Below are positions 1 through 8,231 of a DNA stretch of 64,000 nt, piece by piece. The notes beneath the pieces are model-generated. The model searched no databases, was not told the DNA's origin, and saw only the letters and a program-made list of their open reading frames with translations. How positions within the stretch are numbered: position 1 is the stretch's first letter; each line of letters starts with the position of its first letter. A program made the position numbers and the translations under genes. This stretch comes from Avimonas intestinalis (GTDB lineage Bacteria; Bacillota; Clostridia; Oscillospirales; Acutalibacteraceae): the NCBI GenBank assembly GCA_904380375.1, contig CAJFID010000018.1, positions 1 through 64,000 on the forward strand, written 5' to 3'.

Positions 1-1
1 C

Positions 2-202
2 AATTCTTCAAAGATTTTAGACTACGAGGCGGCAGCGCAGCTATCCGCTCAATATGAAGCGAATTCTAGCAATAAGGCGGGCGGCTATATGGGAGAATCA
101 AGTAGCGGTCATTCGTTACAGTTCTTGTACTGGCTTATTCCCACTATAATCGTTGCCGGAGCTGTTGCATGCTTTCTTCTAATAAGAAGAAAACATGTGT
201 AA
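2..202 (+). CDS. C-terminal fragment of a membrane-anchored protein (partial)
   Basis: The frame enters from the left edge and stops with TAA at 200-202, giving 66 visible residues, so the true start lies outside the window. The visible part is an Asn/Ser/Ala/Gly-rich stretch followed by one hydrophobic segment of about 21 residues (bases 122-184) and a short basic tail, R-R-K-H-V. That layout fits a C-terminal membrane anchor with a positively charged stop-transfer sequence. A terminator follows at 225-254, supporting a real gene end. Base composition is clearly more AT-rich than the rest of the window, as in the neighbouring HAD fragment. No LPxTG motif is visible. The family cannot be named from this fragment. 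Confidence 0.55.
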   Translation, partial: NSSKILDYEAAAQLSAQYEANSSNKAGGYMGESSSGHSLQFLYWLIPTIIVAGAVACFLLIRRKHV

Positions 203-224
203 AGAAAAAAGCGATTATACAGCG

Positions 225-255
225 AAGAGAGCCGATGAGTACATCGGCTCTCTTT
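225..255 (+). terminator. Rho-independent terminator
   Basis: A 13-bp stem (225-237 with 242-254) closes a 4-nt AGTA loop, and T residues continue at 253-255. It sits 22 nt after the stop of the upstream membrane-protein fragment. Confidence 0.75.
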
Positions 256-405
256 GAAATGGGCATGTTTCTCTTGGGCATTATACTGGGCGTCATCCGC
301 CAGCTCCTGGCAATCTTTCCAATATTGCCGCTGAACCATTTTCACACAATCCACTGATTTTTGGCAAAGAGAAAATTTCACATGCCGCTTGTAAGCCGCC
401 TGTAC

Positions 406-735
406 TTATAATATACCTGAAAGCTCCTCAAATGAATAAACCGTTTTTCCTTCAAATTCTTCGTTATCTCGGTTAAAGAGTATCACATCCATGCCAAGAT
501 CACGGGCGGTCCGCAAATTTTCTACACTGTTGTCGATGAAAATACAGTTATTTGGTAAAGTTCCCAGCCTGTTTAACATAATTTTATAAATTTCTGTATC
601 CGGCTTACGGCAATGGACATCCGCGCTAATTACTTTTTCAAAGAAAAATTCACCCAATTTGTAATATTCCATGATGTGTTTATTCCAATCGATATGCAAA
701 CCAAAATCAAACAATTTGTTTATCTTATAATTCAA
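406..735 (-). pseudogene. 5'-truncated HAD-superfamily hydrolase
   Basis: The 109 residues match the C-terminal half of a haloacid-dehalogenase-like hydrolase: a K-P-D motif (C-R-K-P-D-T-E-I-Y) and the motif IV region (C-I-F-I-D-N-S) followed by an E-N-L-x-x-A-R helix, normal for the Rossmann core. The N-terminal part with motif I (DxDxT) and the cap is absent. Only a TTG is available as a start, and the frame is blocked by a stop a dozen codons upstream, near 770. I infer a decayed gene that lost its 5' half, probably by recombination beside the tRNA. It shares the AT-rich composition of the left edge. A functional stand-alone product is unlikely without motif I. Confidence 0.7.
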
Positions 736-841
736 TAAAAAATAACCGAAAGAAGCCGACTGTTTTAACTATAATCGACTCCTTCCAGCATCCTGTAAAG
801 GTGATACAAAAAGATCGGCTCAAGCGCGGGCTCTCCGTCTG

Positions 842-884
842 AACAAAAGAAAAACCTGCGGTGCGCGACTTGCTCACCGCAGGT
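842..884 (-). terminator. Terminator of tRNA-Arg
   Basis: A perfect 10-bp stem (854-863 with 875-884) is followed on the minus strand by a T-rich run (853 down to 842). It begins immediately after the CCA end of the tRNA. Confidence 0.85.
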
Positions 885-885
885 G

Positions 886-962
886 TGGCGCGCCCGAAGG
901 GACTCGAACCCCTGACCTTCTGATTCGTAGTCAGACACTCTATCCAGCTGAGCTACGAGCGC
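886..962 (-). tRNA. tRNA-Arg (anticodon ACG)
   Basis: The minus strand folds as a 77-nt cloverleaf. The acceptor stem GCGCTCG pairs with CGGGCGC (one wobble), the D arm contains AGCTCAGCTGGATAGAG, the anticodon loop is CTACGAA, the T arm carries GGTTCGAGTCC, and the 3' CCA is encoded. The anticodon ACG decodes CGN arginine codons after A34 deamination. The 3' end faces the AT-rich accessory edge, the usual orientation for a tRNA gene used as an integration site. Confidence 0.97.
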
Positions 963-1017
963 ACATTTGCCCTTTCTTTGGGCAACGTAAAAATTATACG
1001 CGGAATTTGCGGGTTTG

Positions 1018-2376
1018 TCAAGAACGAATTTGAATTTTCCTTGCCTGCGTCCGGCAAACGGCAGGCGGACCGGCGGAGCTGTCAAAAAACAGCCGGAACC
1101 AGGACGGGGCGGCGGCTTTCCGGACGCCGGACTCCCCCCTGCCGACGCACAGAAAGAAGGGGCGGTACGCGGCATGCCGCGTACCGCCCCTTCTTTCAAA
1201 GTCGGCTTCCGGCTCCGGCCGGGAGGCCGCTTCGGGCTCTTCCAGCCTCTCTGCCGCCGATTTCTCCCCCGCCTCGCCCAGCTCTGCCGGCGCGTCCTGT
1301 CCGCCGCCCGTTGAGGCGCGCGCTACCAGCTTGACCGGGACCTTGCAGTCGCGGAGGATCCCGTCGTTTTCCCGCATGATTTCATGCAGCAGCTTGGCGG
1401 CGGTATAGCCGATGCGGTAGAAGTCCTGGTCCACCGAGGAAAGGGGGACCGGCTGGCCCAGGCACAGCTCTTCTAAGTTGTCAAACCCGATCACCGCCAC
1501 ATCCTCCGGCACCCGGTACCCCTGCCTCCTCACCTCGTTCGCTACCTCCACCGCCGCCAGGTCGTTGAACACAAACACCGCCGTCGGCCTCTCCTTCTCC
1601 CCCAGCAGCTTCTCTACCGCGCCAGGGATCTCCCCCGAGTCCCGGCAGACCGCCACGTATTCCTCCTTCTTCTCTATCCCATGCTGCTTGAGCGCAAACC
1701 GGTACCCCGCATACCGTTCGCTGAACGACGAATAATCCCGCATATCGTCCGGGCACACCACCCCGATCCGACGGTGACCCTGCCCGATCAGATGCTCCGT
1801 CGCCTGGTATCCCCCGCTCACATTGTCGCTTTCCACCAGGTTGCAGTTGATATCGTTCGGCGCATGGTCCAGAAACACAATGTTTACCCCGTCCCGGATC
1901 AGACGGTAGTAATACGACCGGTTCTTCATGCTCGACACCGGGAACACCAGCAGCGAACGGAATGAATCCGCCAGCAGCCTCTCCACAATCTCCACTTCCT
2001 GCTCCGTCGACCCGTACGAATTGTGCACCGTCAGGTAGCAGTTCTGCTCGCTGAAGTACGCTTCCGCCCCTTGGATCATCTCAAAGCTCCGCGTGCTCAC
2101 CCCGTCGTGCGACACCACCATCGGGATGATTTTCACCCCGCCGCTTTCCTCCTGGCCGATCTCCTTGGCCAGGAACGTCCCGCTCCCCTGCACCCGGTAG
2201 ATGATCCCTGCCTCCTGCAGCTCCGTCAGCGCGCGCTGCACCGTGATCCGGCTTACGCCCAGCGTTTCCGCGATCTCCTTCCCCGTCGGCAGCCGGTCAT
2301 CCTTCCGGTAGTTGTTCTTCTTGATATAGTTCACCAGGTAGTCATAGCACTGCGCATATTTCAGGCTGTTCTTCAT
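1018..2376 (-). CDS. GntR-LacI hybrid transcriptional regulator (AraR-like) with anomalous C-terminal tail
   Basis: An N-terminal GntR winged helix (residues 1-70, with L-G-V-S-R-I-T-V-Q-R-A-L and V-Q-G-S-G-T-F) is joined to a LacI/periplasmic-binding ligand domain (about 83-355, ending L-V-A-R-A-S-T-G-G). This is the AraR layout of sugar-responsive repressors. ATG at 2376 is chosen because the winged helix begins at once; longer starts add only low-complexity residues. The family should end near residue 359, but the frame continues 93 residues through the 46-bp terminator palindrome at 1152-1197 to a TGA at 1018. A TGA in another frame lies directly before the palindrome, so a frameshift near the 3' end is likely. 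It probably controls the adjacent lyxose isomerase and transporter genes; the effector is unknown. Confidence 0.88.
   Translation of the reverse strand: MKNSLKYAQCYDYLVNYIKKNNYRKDDRLPTGKEIAETLGVSRITVQRALTELQEAGIIYRVQGSGTFLAKEIGQEESGGVKIIPMVVSHDGVSTRSFEMIQGAEAYFSEQNCYLTVHNSYGSTEQEVEIVERLLADSFRSLLVFPVSSMKNRSYYYRLIRDGVNIVFLDHAPNDINCNLVESDNVSGGYQATEHLIGQGHRRIGVVCPDDMRDYSSFSERYAGYRFALKQHGIEKKEEYVAVCRDSGEIPGAVEKLLGEKERPTAVFVFNDLAAVEVANEVRRQGYRVPEDVAVIGFDNLEELCLGQPVPLSSVDQDFYRIGYTAAKLLHEIMRENDGILRDCKVPVKLVARASTGGGQDAPAELGEAGEKSAAERLEEPEAASRPEPEADFERRGGTRHAAYRPFFLCVGRGESGVRKAAAPSWFRLFFDSSAGPPAVCRTQARKIQIRS
1152..1197 (-). terminator. 46-bp perfect palindrome, probable regulator terminator
   Basis: Bases 1152-1197 are perfectly self-complementary, centred on GCATGC (1172-1177). 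It lies at the expected 3' end of the GntR-LacI gene, although that reading frame runs through it. There is no long T-run on either side. Confidence 0.6.
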
Positions 2377-2483
2377 TTCTTTCTCGGCTCCCCTTTCCGC
2401 CTCGCCGGCACGCCCCGGAACAGGGACGGCCCCTCCGGGCATTGGGCAGGAAACGAATGGCATTGCGAGGCCGCTTTATACGA

Positions 2484-2525
2484 TATAATTGGTTTTATTA
2501 TACTCCACTTCCCACAAAAAAACAA
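2484..2525 (-). promoter_or_regulatory. Promoter and candidate operator of the GntR-LacI regulator
   Basis: On the minus strand, TTGTTT (2525-2520) and TATAAT (2502-2497) are separated by 17 bp. The -10 box is also one arm of an inverted repeat, TATAAT-N7-ATTATA (2484-2502), a suitable operator for autoregulation. The promoter match is good. The operator assignment is inference, because AT-rich promoters often contain such repeats. Confidence 0.55.
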
Positions 2526-2595
2526 AGGAAACTCACCTGGAAAAAGGGCAGTTTTTTCCTGGAAAACCGCGAGGGAAGTTGGAGGATGTCACTAA

Positions 2596-2634
2596 AAAGA
2601 GCCGCTTCCCCGTCCGACGGGAAAGCGGCTCTTT
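2596..2634 (-). terminator. Terminator after lyxose isomerase
   Basis: A long GC-rich stem (AAAGAGCCGCTT... with ...AAGCGGCTCTTT) is followed on the minus strand by a T-run. It lies 26 nt past the isomerase stop and separates that gene from the downstream regulator gene on the same strand. Confidence 0.85.
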
Positions 2635-2659
2635 GCTGCGGCCTGCGGAACCGGCGGCC

Positions 2660-3184
2660 TTAATCCCTCACCACGGGGGCGCGCCGGATCCGGGTATCCG
2701 TGAAAATATCCGAGCCGTCGTCGCTGTGAGTGGAAAACTCCGACACCACCGCGCCGCAGGCGTCCGCCTGGAACCAATGCAGCGTGTTGGGGCGCATGGT
2801 ATACTGACCGCCCGGCTCAAGGATTATCTGATGAAACGCCGTGTACACCCCCTCCGGCGGCTGGCAGGCCGGATGAGGGGTGGATTCCCCGGCGACATAA
2901 AGGAACACCCGGCCGTAGCGGCAGCGGAAGGTTTCCTCCTTGCCGGGGTTGGCCTCGCTCAGGGGCGGGTGGATATGCTCGGGGCAGGTCTGCCCCGGGA
3001 GCAGGACCAGCTCCTTGGCGCAGCAGCGGTCGGTGTTGACGTAAGTGATTACCTCAAGGCCGGTATGATAAATATCCCCCAGCCCAAAATCCGCCACCTC
3101 AAGATTGTCCTTTTCCTGCTGGGTCAGGCACGCGAAAAGCCGGGAATGCTCCCCGTACAGCGCGCTTGCCGCCTTGGCAATCAT
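2660..3184 (-). CDS. D-lyxose ketol-isomerase (cupin)
   Basis: This 174-residue protein matches the D-lyxose/D-mannose isomerase family (Bacillus YdaE type) over its full length; the distance from the start to the conserved D-F-G-L-G motif fits the family. It is a cupin: C-P-E-H-I-H-P-P supplies His70 and His72, G-K-E-E-T-F-R-C-R-Y-G supplies Glu83, and T-L-H-W-F-Q-A supplies His136, the expected metal ligands. It interconverts D-lyxose and D-xylulose, or D-mannose and D-fructose, in the cytoplasm. It is divergent from the large binding-protein gene, with only 33 bp between the two start codons, and probably processes a monosaccharide released by this locus. The exact substrate cannot be told from sequence. 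Confidence 0.92.
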   Translation of the reverse strand: MIAKAASALYGEHSRLFACLTQQEKDNLEVADFGLGDIYHTGLEVITYVNTDRCCAKELVLLPGQTCPEHIHPPLSEANPGKEETFRCRYGRVFLYVAGESTPHPACQPPEGVYTAFHQIILEPGGQYTMRPNTLHWFQADACGAVVSEFSTHSDDGSDIFTDTRIRRAPVVRD

Positions 3185-3217
3185 TGCAGGTTCGCGCCTG
3201 AGAAAGGAATGGGTCTT

Positions 3218-6208
3218 ATGCGTTTTACACACTGGCTGGGAAAAACCTTCCTTCCCCTGGCCCTGGCGGCAGCGCTGCTGAGTGCAAGCGCCCTCCCTAT
3301 CCTGGCGGAGGAGAGCCCTTCCGCCGCGGGGAATGCCGGCCAGGCACCGGCCGGCACGGTTGAGACGGGGGCGGAGGCCGACCCCGGCGGACAAGATGGC
3401 GGGGGCAGCGGCACGGGCGATTCCTCTGAGCGGGAGGAGACGTCGGCCACAAGCTCGTACGAAGAGTACCTCGCCGGCCTACCCGAAGGGGCCCGGCCGG
3501 CCGGCGAAACCGTCCGTTGGCAGGCGGAGGACTACAGCGCCGGCGAGGGGGCGGCCGCGGTTTCGGCCGAACCGGATGGGAGCGAGGGGCAAAGCCTGCT
3601 TTCCTCCGACACCGGCTGGGTGGAATGGGTGGTAAACGTCCCGGAAACCGGCCTGTACAACCTCACCGTGCGGTACTACCCGACCGAATACAAGGGCAGC
3701 TCCATTGAGCGCACCCTCCTAATCGACGGGGCGACGCCCTATGACGAGGCCCAGTACCTCACCTTTACCCGCATCTGGACCGACGTGGGTGAGATCACCC
3801 AGGACAGTACCGGCAACGATGTGCGCCCCTCCCAGGAGGAACGCCCCCGCTGGGTAGAATACACCGTCCGCGACGCGTCGGAATACGTGGAGGACCCCCT
3901 CCAGTTTTATCTGACGGAGGGCCGGCACACCATCCGGCTGGAAGCGGTCAAGGAAGAATTCGCGCTGGACTGGCTGGAGCTGAGCCCGCCGGAGGATGTC
4001 CCCACCTATGCGGAATATGCGGCGGGGAACGCCGGCTACAGCGCGCCGGACGCCGAAACCATCCGGATTGACGCGGAACGACCGGACGAGAAATCCGACG
4101 TGACCCTGTACCCGGTCTATGACCGCACCTCCGCCGCCTCCGACCCGCAGAACCCGATCAAGATCCGGCTCAACACCATCGGGGGCAGCAAGTGGCAGAT
4201 GCCCGGCCAGTGGATCACCTGGCGCTTTTATGTGGAAAAGGAGGGGCTGTACAACATCGCCCCCCGGTTCCGCCAGAATATCTACTCCGGCATGTACACC
4301 ACCCGCCGGCTGCTGCTGGACGGGGAGGTGCCCTTTGAGGAAGCCAAGGCGCTCAGCTTTAACTTCGACAGCTCCTGGCAGCGGGAGGTCCTGGGGGACG
4401 AGAACGGGGCGTTCGCTTTCCGGCTGGACGAGGGCTGGCACACCCTGACCATGGAGGTCACCCTCGGCCCGATGGCGCCGATCATCGCCGAGGTCACCGA
4501 AATTCTGGAAAGCCTGAACGCCGACTACCGGCGGATCCTGATCCTGACCGGCCCCTCCCCCGACACATACCGCGATTACGGCTTTGACAAGATGATCCCC
4601 GACGTGATTGACGACCTGGCGGAGCAGGCCGGCCGGCTGGACGCCGTGATTGAGCAGCTCAAGCAGGAGGTCGGCAAGACCGGCGAGCAGGTTTCGCTGC
4701 TGACGAAGCTTTCCTTCCAGGTCCGCCGGATGGCGGAAAAGCCGAGCACGATCGCCCGCTCGTTTACCAATTTCAAGGATAACCTGGGATCGCTGGGCGC
4801 CTGGCTGCTGACCGCCCGCCAGCAGCCGCTGGAGCTGGATTACATAGAGGTTGTGCCCGACGGCGCCGAAATCCCCGGGGCGGAGGCCGGCTTTATTGAT
4901 TCGGCGGTCTTTTTCATCCAATCCTTCGCCCTCTCCTTCTTTGAGGATTACCGCAGCGTCGGCGGCGGCTACACCGAAGCGGATGAGGCCGCGGGCAACG
5001 TCATCAAGGTCTGGCTTGCCACCGGCCGGGACCAGGCGCAGATCATCCGGCAGCTGATCGACGCCTCCTTTACGCCGGACACCGGCATCAAGGTCAACCT
5101 GCAGCTGGTCACCGCCGGCACCCTGCTGCCCGCTACCCTCTCCGGGATGGGGCCGGACGTCTCCCTGTCCAACGCGATCGGCGACCCGATCAATTACGCC
5201 ATCCGGGGCGCGGCGGTGGAGCTCAGCCAGTTTGAGGGGTTTGACGAGGTCATCCAGCGTTTCCATCCCAGCGCGGTCCTGCCCTTCCAATACAAGGGCT
5301 ATACCTATGCGCTGCCGGAAACCCAGAGCTTCCCGATGTTTTTCTACCGCACCGATATTTTTGAGGAGCTCGGCCTGACGCCGCCCGAAACCTGGGAGGA
5401 TTTCTACGAGATGGTGCCGGTCCTGCAGCGCAACAACCTGCAGGTGGGCTTCCCGGTCAGCACCACCGTCAGCCCGGTCGAAGGCGCGAACCTAAACGGC
5501 CTGTGCGTCTTCCTGTACCAGAAGAACGGCAGCCTGTATAAAGAGGACGGCCTGAAGACCAACCTCGATTCGGACGAGGTGCTCTCCTCCTTCAAGGAAA
5601 TGACCGACCTGTTCACCCTATATAAGTTCCCGGTGCAGTACGATTTCGCCAACCGCTTCCGCACCGGCGAAATGCCCTGCGGCATCGTGGATTACACCAT
5701 GTACAACCAGCTGACCGCCTTCGCCCCGGAGATCAAGGGCCTGTGGTCCTTTACCCAGGTGCCCGGCACCGTCCAGGAGGACGGCACCGTCAACCACGCC
5801 GTCCCCTCAACCGGGCTGTCCGTCATGATGATGAGCAGCGCCCAGGATAAGCAGAAGGCTTGGGAGTTTATGGATTGGTGGACCTCGGCCGACACGCAGT
5901 CCCGTTTCGGGATTGAGATGGAAAGCGTGCTGGGCGCGGCCGCCAAGCAGCCCACCGCCAATATGGAGGCGCTGGAAAGCCTGCCCTGGTCGGCCAAGGA
6001 TTACGAAAGCCTGATGACGCAGTGGGAAAGCGCGGCAGCCACCCCGCAGGTACCCGGCGGATATTATACAACTCGTGTTGTTGACTTCGCTTTCAACCGT
6101 GTGTATACGTCCGGTGACAACCCCGTGAGCACCATGCTCGATTACATCAAGGAGACCAACGAAGAGCTCGCCCGCAAGCACGAGGAATTTGCGAGCCTGT
6201 ACGAATAA
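3218..6208 (+). CDS. Large secreted solute-binding protein with two CBM-like modules
   Basis: The protein has 996 residues. ATG 3218 is chosen over ATG 3209 because AAAGGA ends at 3208, leaving 9 nt to 3218 and none to 3209. Residues 1-30 form a signal peptide with an A-L-P-I-L-A cleavage site and no lipobox cysteine. A low-complexity linker follows, then two beta-rich carbohydrate-binding-like modules (about 98-255 and 280-450; W-Q-A-E-D-Y-S, W-V-E-W-V-V-N-V-P, L-Y-N-L-T-V-R-Y-Y-P), a helical spacer, and an extracellular solute-binding family 1 domain (about 590-996). Ordinary sugar-binding proteins have about 450 residues and a lipid anchor. It probably captures a poly- or oligosaccharide and presents it to the two downstream permeases. 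The ligand is unknown. Confidence 0.85.
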   Translation: MRFTHWLGKTFLPLALAAALLSASALPILAEESPSAAGNAGQAPAGTVETGAEADPGGQDGGGSGTGDSSEREETSATSSYEEYLAGLPEGARPAGETVRWQAEDYSAGEGAAAVSAEPDGSEGQSLLSSDTGWVEWVVNVPETGLYNLTVRYYPTEYKGSSIERTLLIDGATPYDEAQYLTFTRIWTDVGEITQDSTGNDVRPSQEERPRWVEYTVRDASEYVEDPLQFYLTEGRHTIRLEAVKEEFALDWLELSPPEDVPTYAEYAAGNAGYSAPDAETIRIDAERPDEKSDVTLYPVYDRTSAASDPQNPIKIRLNTIGGSKWQMPGQWITWRFYVEKEGLYNIAPRFRQNIYSGMYTTRRLLLDGEVPFEEAKALSFNFDSSWQREVLGDENGAFAFRLDEGWHTLTMEVTLGPMAPIIAEVTEILESLNADYRRILILTGPSPDTYRDYGFDKMIPDVIDDLAEQAGRLDAVIEQLKQEVGKTGEQVSLLTKLSFQVRRMAEKPSTIARSFTNFKDNLGSLGAWLLTARQQPLELDYIEVVPDGAEIPGAEAGFIDSAVFFIQSFALSFFEDYRSVGGGYTEADEAAGNVIKVWLATGRDQAQIIRQLIDASFTPDTGIKVNLQLVTAGTLLPATLSGMGPDVSLSNAIGDPINYAIRGAAVELSQFEGFDEVIQRFHPSAVLPFQYKGYTYALPETQSFPMFFYRTDIFEELGLTPPETWEDFYEMVPVLQRNNLQVGFPVSTTVSPVEGANLNGLCVFLYQKNGSLYKEDGLKTNLDSDEVLSSFKEMTDLFTLYKFPVQYDFANRFRTGEMPCGIVDYTMYNQLTAFAPEIKGLWSFTQVPGTVQEDGTVNHAVPSTGLSVMMMSSAQDKQKAWEFMDWWTSADTQSRFGIEMESVLGAAAKQPTANMEALESLPWSAKDYESLMTQWESAAATPQVPGGYYTTRVVDFAFNRVYTSGDNPVSTMLDYIKETNEELARKHEEFASLYE

Positions 6209-6217
6209 GCCGGTATA

Positions 6218-6262
6218 CCGCGGCGCGCGGCGCCGCACCCATGGAGGTGCCGCACGCCGCGG
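6218..6262 (+). other. Intercistronic GC hairpin after binding-protein gene
   Basis: CCGCGGCG (6218-6225) pairs with CGCCGCGG (6255-6262) and further inner pairs extend the stem. No T-run follows, so it is more likely an mRNA-stabilising or attenuating hairpin that raises binding-protein output over the permeases than a full terminator. Confidence 0.5.
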
Positions 6263-6307
6263 CGGGGCCGTGGCCCTCCCCCTTCGTTTGAAAGGATGAT
6301 AACACCG

Positions 6308-7225
6308 ATGAAAAGCCAATCCTCCCGTCTCCGCTTTTCCGCAGGTCTCAGGCGGTACGGCACCTCCTACCTGATGATCGCGCCGTTTGTGCTGATTTAC
6401 CTGCTGTTCGTCGTGCTGCCCGTGCTGGTTTCGATCGGGCTGAGCTTCACCTATTTCAATATGCTCGAGCCGCCGCGGTTCATCTTCCTGGAAAATTACC
6501 AGCGGCTGTTCTTCGCCGACGATATCTTTTTGAAGGCGGTCGGCAACACAGTCCTTTTTGCCGTGATCACCGGGCCGCTGAGCTATCTTTTGTCCATGCT
6601 GTTCGCCTGGTTTATCAACGAGCTGCGGCCGAAGGTGCGGGCGCTGGTGACGCTGGTGTTCTATGCGCCGTCGATTACGGGCAATATGTACCTGATTTGG
6701 CAGGTGCTGTTCAGCGGCGATTCCTACGGCTATGTCAACGGCCTGCTGCTCAACCTGGGGATTATCAGCGAGCCGAAGCTCTGGCTCAAGGATCCGGAAT
6801 ACATGATGCCGATCATCTGCCTGGTGGTGCTGTGGACCAGCCTGGGGACCAGCTTCCTTTCCTTCATCGCCGGGTTCCAGGGGATTGACAAAACCTACTA
6901 CGAGGCCGCGGCGGTCGACGGCATCACCAACCGCTGGCAGGAGCTCTGGTTCGTTACCCTGCCCCTGATCAAGCCCCAAATGATGTTCGGCGCGGTGATG
7001 AACATCACCTCCTCCTTCGGCATCGGAGCGGTCATCACCCAGATGGTGGGCTTCCCTTCCACCGATTACGCGGTCCACACCATCCAGAACCATATGGACG
7101 ATTACGGAAGCACCCGGTTTGAGCTGGGGTACGCCTCCGCGATCGCCACCATCCTGTTTGTGCTGATGATCTGTTCGAACCTGGTGGTAAAACGCCTGAT
7201 TTCGAAAGTCGGCGACCAGTCCTAA
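6308..7225 (+). CDS. Carbohydrate ABC transporter permease (LplB/UgpA type)
   Basis: This is a 305-residue inner-membrane permease of the binding-protein-dependent family, with six predicted hydrophobic segments. The cytoplasmic EAA loop is clear at about residues 199-223 (E-A-A-A-V-D-G ... L-P-L-I-K-P); this loop docks the ATPase. ATG 6308 is preferred over ATG 6296 because AAAGG directly abuts the earlier codon. It is followed 61 nt later by a partner permease and probably forms a heterodimer with it, receiving substrate from the large CBM-bearing binding protein. No ATPase is encoded in the locus, so a shared MsmK/UgpC-type ATPase elsewhere in the genome is inferred. Confidence 0.93.
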   Translation: MKSQSSRLRFSAGLRRYGTSYLMIAPFVLIYLLFVVLPVLVSIGLSFTYFNMLEPPRFIFLENYQRLFFADDIFLKAVGNTVLFAVITGPLSYLLSMLFAWFINELRPKVRALVTLVFYAPSITGNMYLIWQVLFSGDSYGYVNGLLLNLGIISEPKLWLKDPEYMMPIICLVVLWTSLGTSFLSFIAGFQGIDKTYYEAAAVDGITNRWQELWFVTLPLIKPQMMFGAVMNITSSFGIGAVITQMVGFPSTDYAVHTIQNHMDDYGSTRFELGYASAIATILFVLMICSNLVVKRLISKVGDQS

Positions 7226-7286
7226 TCGCTTTCAAACCGGCTTGAAACCCAAAACCTCGGTATTAGGAAAGGGCTGTGTGCAGAAA

Positions 7287-8213
7287 ATGAGCGAACTTAG
7301 TTTGAAAAAGCCGAAGCCGCGGGCGGCCCGTTCCCGGCGGGAAAACGGGGAGCGCGTCCACAAACGCGGCTCCCATCTGAACCGGTCGCTGGGCGGGGAC
7401 ATCGCGATCAACCTCTTCCTGCTGCTGGTCGGGCTGTTTATGGTTTTCCCAATGGTATACGCCATCTCCTCCTCCCTCAAGCCGCTGGATGAGCTGTGGA
7501 TCTTCCCGCCCCGCATTTTTGTACGGCAGCCCACCCTCACCAACTTCCAGGAGATGTTCCGGGTGCTGTCCAACTCCCAGGTGCCCTTCTTCCGCTACAT
7601 CTTCAACACGGTGTTTATCGCGGTGGTCGGGACCGGCGGGCACGTCATCATCGCCTCCCTGTGCGCCTTTGCGCTGGCCAAGCACCGCTTCCCCGGGCGC
7701 AACGCGATCTTCCAGACCATTGTGCTGGCGCTGATGTTCAGCGCCTCGGTCACGGTGATCCCGAACTATATCATCATGAGCCAGCTGCATATGGTCGACA
7801 CCTACTGGGCGATCATCATCCCCGCGTTTGCCACCCCGCTTGGGCTGTACCTGATGAAGCAGTTCATTGAGCAGATGATCCCGGACACCCTCCTTGAGGC
7901 CGCCCGGATCGACGGGTGCAGCGAATGGCGGATCTTCTTCCGCATCGTCATGCCCATCGTGAAGCCCGCGTGGCTCACCCTGATCATCTTCTCGTTCCAG
8001 ACGCTGTGGAACAGCGGCTCGAATATCCTGATCTTCAGCGAGGACCTCAAGACCCTGAACTACGCGATGAGCCAGATCCTGGCCGGCGGCATCGCTCGCG
8101 CCGGGGTCGGTTCGGCGGCCGCGGTGGTGATGATGATCGTCCCGGTGCTGCTGTTCGTCTTCGCGCAGTCGAATATCGTCCAGACGATGGCGGCCTCCGG
8201 CATGAAAGAATAA
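7287..8213 (+). CDS. Carbohydrate ABC transporter permease (LplC/UgpE type)
   Basis: This is the second permease of the first pair, 308 residues from ATG 7287, with a basic N-terminus of about 30 residues and six hydrophobic segments. Its EAA loop (E-A-A-R-I-D-G-C-S-E-W ... M-P-I-V-K-P) lies near residues 203-227. The start is uncertain: AGGAAAGGG (7265-7273) lies 13 nt before ATG 7287 and 4 nt before an in-frame GTG at 7278, so either codon could serve. The LplC-like layout is typical of the half-transporter that pairs with the preceding gene. The stop is 18 nt before the NHL/YIP1 gene, consistent with one transcript. Confidence 0.92.
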   Translation: MSELSLKKPKPRAARSRRENGERVHKRGSHLNRSLGGDIAINLFLLLVGLFMVFPMVYAISSSLKPLDELWIFPPRIFVRQPTLTNFQEMFRVLSNSQVPFFRYIFNTVFIAVVGTGGHVIIASLCAFALAKHRFPGRNAIFQTIVLALMFSASVTVIPNYIIMSQLHMVDTYWAIIIPAFATPLGLYLMKQFIEQMIPDTLLEAARIDGCSEWRIFFRIVMPIVKPAWLTLIIFSFQTLWNSGSNILIFSEDLKTLNYAMSQILAGGIARAGVGSAAAVVMMIVPVLLFVFAQSNIVQTMAASGMKE

Positions 8214-8231
8214 AGGAAGGGGGATACGAAG

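Noticed and set aside
109..381. Possible 90-residue minus-strand gene at the left edge
   Set aside because: It overlaps the better-supported membrane-protein fragment and reads through the terminator hairpin; no motif is visible.
3719..5290. Long minus-strand frame under the large binding protein gene
   Set aside because: Antisense shadow of a clear gene; composition is repetitive Asp/Val/Gly/Arg and the ends do not fit signals.
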